DNA of 35,525 nucleotides from Chloroflexota bacterium (GTDB taxonomy: Bacteria > Chloroflexota > Anaerolineae > JAAYEA01). The DNA lies in contig JAAYEA010000254.1 of assembly GCA_012689325.1 (NCBI GenBank), positions 1 to 35,525 of the forward strand. The letters run 5' to 3'. A program made the position numbers and the translations under genes. Each line of letters opens with the position of its first letter. Within the stretch, counting starts at the first letter, position 1. The notes beneath the pieces were generated by a model. That model did not search any database, was not told the DNA's origin, and saw only the letters and a list, made by a program, of their open reading frames with translations. Shown in pieces: positions 33,179-35,525 of the stretch.

Positions 33179-34339
33179 ATGTCCACCTTACCCCCCATCC
33201 GCGCCATCACGCGCGGGCCCAAGTTCCATTGGTTCGGCTACTATGACAAGCTGCAGTTCGACCCCACCGGCCGCTACGTACTGAGCATGGAGGTGGATTT
33301 CGAGCACCGCTCCCCCACCGGCGACGACATGATCCGCGTGGGGATGATCGACTTGCAGGACGGCGACCGCTGGATCGAGTTGGGGACCAGCCGCGCCTGG
33401 TGCTGGCAGCAGGGCTGCATGTTGCAGTGGCGCCCCGGCTCGGCCAGCGAGGTGGTCTGGAACGACCGCGAGGGCGACCATTTCGTCTCGTACGTGCTGG
33501 ACGTCGTGACCGGCAAGAAGCGCACCCTCCCCCACCCCATCTATGCCCTCAGCCCCGACGGGCAATGGGCGGTGCTGCCCGACTTTCGCCGCATCAACGA
33601 CACCCGGCCGGGCTATGGCTACGCCGGCCTGCCCGACCCGAACAAGGCCCAGTTGGCCCCCAAGGATTCCGGCATCTGGCTGATGGACATGCGCACCGGC
33701 CAGGCCAAGCTGGTGGTCTCGCTGGCGCAGATGCTCGAGATCCCCTGGCCTCACGGCGACATGACCACCTGCAAGCACTGGTTCAACCACCTGCTCTGGA
33801 ACACCGACGGCACCCGCTTCGAGTTCCTCAACCGGTGGCGCGGCGAGGGGACGCGCGGCTTGCCCACCCGCATGATGACCGCCAACCCCGACGGCAGCGA
33901 CATCCAGGTGCTGGACGATTACGGGCACACCTCGCATTTCATCTGGCGCGACCCGCGCAGCATCCTGGCCTGGTCCTGGCACCCCTCCCACGAGGGCGCC
34001 TTCTACCTCTACACCGAGGGCGCTAGCGAGGTCGAGGCGGTGGGCCTGGGCGTGATGGTGGTCAACGGGCATTGCACCTACCTGCCCGGCGGCGAGTGGA
34101 TCCTCAACGACACCTACCCCGACGCGGAGCGCCTGCAGAACCCCTACCTGTACCGCATCGCCACGGGAAAGCGTTACCCCCTGGCGCACCTGCACGCGCC
34201 CGAGGTCTACACCGGGGAGTGGCGCTGCGACCTGCACCCGCGCTACAGCCCCGACGGGCAGTGGGTCACCGTGGACGCCGCCCATGAGGGCGGGCGGCAG
34301 ATCTATCTCATCGACGTCCGCGACATCGTGAACAAGTAG
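33179..34339 (+). CDS. TolB/WD40-like beta-propeller protein, oligogalacturonate-lyase-like (paralog 1)
   Basis: 386 residues, ATG with AAAGGAG just upstream; no signal peptide. Repeated propeller strands of the PD40 type are visible (FDPTGRYVLSM, LSPDGQWAVLP, WNTDGTRFEFLN, YSPDGQWVTVD). Conserved His-containing motifs are HWFGYYDK near the start, WFNHL (His204), TSHFIWRD (His253), NGHCTY (His298) and CDLHPRYS (His353). The layout, a seven-bladed propeller with several inward histidines, recalls PL22 oligogalacturonate lyases, which bind manganese through His residues, but the match is structural analogy rather than recognised family identity. Its paralog follows 19 bp later. By position it may act on cytoplasmic oligosaccharides delivered by the transporter. 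Confidence 0.7.
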   Translation: MSTLPPIRAITRGPKFHWFGYYDKLQFDPTGRYVLSMEVDFEHRSPTGDDMIRVGMIDLQDGDRWIELGTSRAWCWQQGCMLQWRPGSASEVVWNDREGDHFVSYVLDVVTGKKRTLPHPIYALSPDGQWAVLPDFRRINDTRPGYGYAGLPDPNKAQLAPKDSGIWLMDMRTGQAKLVVSLAQMLEIPWPHGDMTTCKHWFNHLLWNTDGTRFEFLNRWRGEGTRGLPTRMMTANPDGSDIQVLDDYGHTSHFIWRDPRSILAWSWHPSHEGAFYLYTEGASEVEAVGLGVMVVNGHCTYLPGGEWILNDTYPDAERLQNPYLYRIATGKRYPLAHLHAPEVYTGEWRCDLHPRYSPDGQWVTVDAAHEGGRQIYLIDVRDIVNK

Positions 34340-34358
34340 ACCAAAAGGAGAGGGCCAA

Positions 34359-35525
34359 ATGCCTACCGAAGAAAAGTTCTTGCCCGTTCAGCGGCTCACC
34401 GAAGGTCCGTTCTACCACTTTTTTGGTTATTATGACAAATTCCCTTGGGACATCACCGGGCGCTACATCCTGGGGATGCAGGTCTCCTTCATGAACCGCC
34501 CGCCCACCCCGGAGGACGTGCTGGTCATCGGCCTGACCGACACCAAGGAAGGCAACCGCTGGCGCCCGCTGGCCTCCACGGTGGCCTGGTATTGGCAGCA
34601 GGGGACGATGCTGCACTGGCTCCCCTCCGCGCCGGACCGCAAGATCATCTTTAACTGCCGGACGCGCCAGGGCTACGGCTCGACCATCCTTGATATCGTC
34701 ACCGGCGAGACGCGCATCCTGCCCCGCCCGATCTATGCCCTCTCGCCGGACGGCAAGGCGGCGATCTGCCTGAACTTTTCGCGGGTGCACCGCACCCGGC
34801 GCGGCTATGGCTACACCGGCGTCCCCGACGCCTGGGCCGACGACCTGGCCCCGGAGCAGGACGGCATCTATCACATGAACCTGGAGACCGGCGAATCGCG
34901 CCTGATCGTCTCCCTGGCGCAGGCCCGGCGCTACCGCCCGCTCCCCTCCATGGAAGGGGCCACGCTCTGGTTCAACCACCTGCAGTTCAACACCGCCGGC
35001 ACGCGCATCGAGTTCCTGAACCGCTGGCGCAACCTGGAGACGGCGCGCTCCCACGTGACCCGCTGCTACACCGCCAACCCGGACGGCAGCGACCTCTACC
35101 TGCTCAGCGACGAGGGCATGGTCTCGCATTTCGACTGGCGCGACGACAAACACTTCCTGGCCTGGTCCACCGCCCGGGGCGAGAACCACTATCACCTCTA
35201 CACCGACCGCACCGACCAGGTCGAGATTATCGGCAAGGACGTCTTTAGCATGGACGGCCACTGCTCCTACAGCCCGGATCGCCAGTGGATCCTGACGGAC
35301 ACCTACCCCGATCCGGTGGATTCCAAGCGGACGCTGATCCTCTACCACGTGGCCACCAACCGGCGCATCGACATCGGGCGCTTTTACTCCGCGCCCGAGA
35401 TCACCGGCGAGATTCGCTGCGACCTGCACCCGCGCTGGAGCCGCGACGGCAAGCAAGTCTGCTTCGACTCGATCCACGAGGGCGAGCGGCAGATGTACTT
35501 GATCGACGTCTCGTCCATCACGGGC
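34359..35525 (+). CDS. TolB/WD40-like beta-propeller protein, oligogalacturonate-lyase-like (paralog 2, 3' end missing)
   Basis: 389 codons are visible from ATG 34359 (AAAAGGAG upstream) and the frame is still open at the window edge. It is homologous along its length to paralog 1: YHFFGYYDKFPWD at the start, WYWQQGTMLHW, YALSPDGKAA, WFNHLQFN, VSHFDWRD, DGHCSYS and CDLHPRWSRDG. All four histidine motifs of paralog 1 are kept, which argues that they matter for function. No signal peptide. Since the visible part already reaches the homologous end of paralog 1 (LIDV), only a few codons are probably missing. Confidence 0.75.
   Translation, partial: MPTEEKFLPVQRLTEGPFYHFFGYYDKFPWDITGRYILGMQVSFMNRPPTPEDVLVIGLTDTKEGNRWRPLASTVAWYWQQGTMLHWLPSAPDRKIIFNCRTRQGYGSTILDIVTGETRILPRPIYALSPDGKAAICLNFSRVHRTRRGYGYTGVPDAWADDLAPEQDGIYHMNLETGESRLIVSLAQARRYRPLPSMEGATLWFNHLQFNTAGTRIEFLNRWRNLETARSHVTRCYTANPDGSDLYLLSDEGMVSHFDWRDDKHFLAWSTARGENHYHLYTDRTDQVEIIGKDVFSMDGHCSYSPDRQWILTDTYPDPVDSKRTLILYHVATNRRIDIGRFYSAPEITGEIRCDLHPRWSRDGKQVCFDSIHEGERQMYLIDVSSITG

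Noticed and set aside
33099-33284. Small plus-strand frame overlapping the start of the first TolB-like gene
   Set aside because: Overlaps a gene with a clear ribosome site and shows no recognisable protein features.

Overview
The window looks like chromosomal DNA of a high-GC bacterium, most likely a member of the Chloroflexota. This is inferred from three family features. The solute-binding proteins are Tat-exported lipoproteins with low-complexity linkers (one built of repeated VPVEKVVKET-like units). A RibXY-type riboflavin ABC transporter sits under an FMN riboswitch. The large membrane glycosyltransferases have a C-terminal 'VHLV...GGAYPT' beta-sandwich architecture. No rRNA, tRNA, insertion sequence, CRISPR array or phage gene was seen.

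Layout. (1) 1-6.7 kb, minus strand: an oligosaccharide/peptide-type ABC transporter locus running off the left edge. In transcription order it holds a Tat-lipoprotein solute-binding protein, two tandem 653-residue ConA-like + FG-GAP propeller proteins resembling rhamnogalacturonan lyases, and the start of a DppB-type permease. (2) 6.7-17.9 kb, minus strand: a tightly coupled nine-gene operon under a near-consensus promoter. Its genes are a nucleotidyltransferase-like protein, a B12-binding radical SAM enzyme, two methyltransferases (the second with a zinc ribbon), an FG-GAP lipoprotein, an unknown membrane-anchored protein, two GT39-like membrane glycosyltransferases and a Wzx-like flippase. 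Most junctions are 4-nt stop/start overlaps. It looks like assembly and export of a surface glycan or glycolipid. (3) 17.9-20.9 kb, minus strand: riboflavin ABC transporter (permease, binding lipoprotein, ATPase) under an FMN riboswitch with a visible terminator/antiterminator pair. (4) 20.9-23.2 kb, minus strand: a third GT39-like membrane protein with two C-terminal beta-sandwich repeats. (5) 23.4-32.0 kb, plus strand: a GntR/FadR-type regulator behind a perfect sigma-70 promoter, then a second complete Dpp/Opp-type ABC transporter (binding protein, two permeases, two ATPases) and a UroD-fold protein. (6) 32.0-33.15 kb: a visibly less GC-rich patch with a PD-(D/E)XK-like nuclease gene and a truncated nuclease-like pseudogene. 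(7) 33.2 kb to the right edge, plus strand: two tandem TolB/oligogalacturonate-lyase-like beta-propeller proteins, the second cut by the window end.

How it fits together. The two transporter loci face away from each other and have paralogous binding proteins and DppB permeases. Each is linked to a tandem pair of propeller proteins that lack signal peptides. The simplest reading is import of plant-pectin-type oligosaccharides (inferred) followed by cytoplasmic processing by lyase-like propellers, with the UroD-fold protein doing an unknown, possibly demethylating, step. The glycan operon and riboflavin uptake genes between them are functionally separate.
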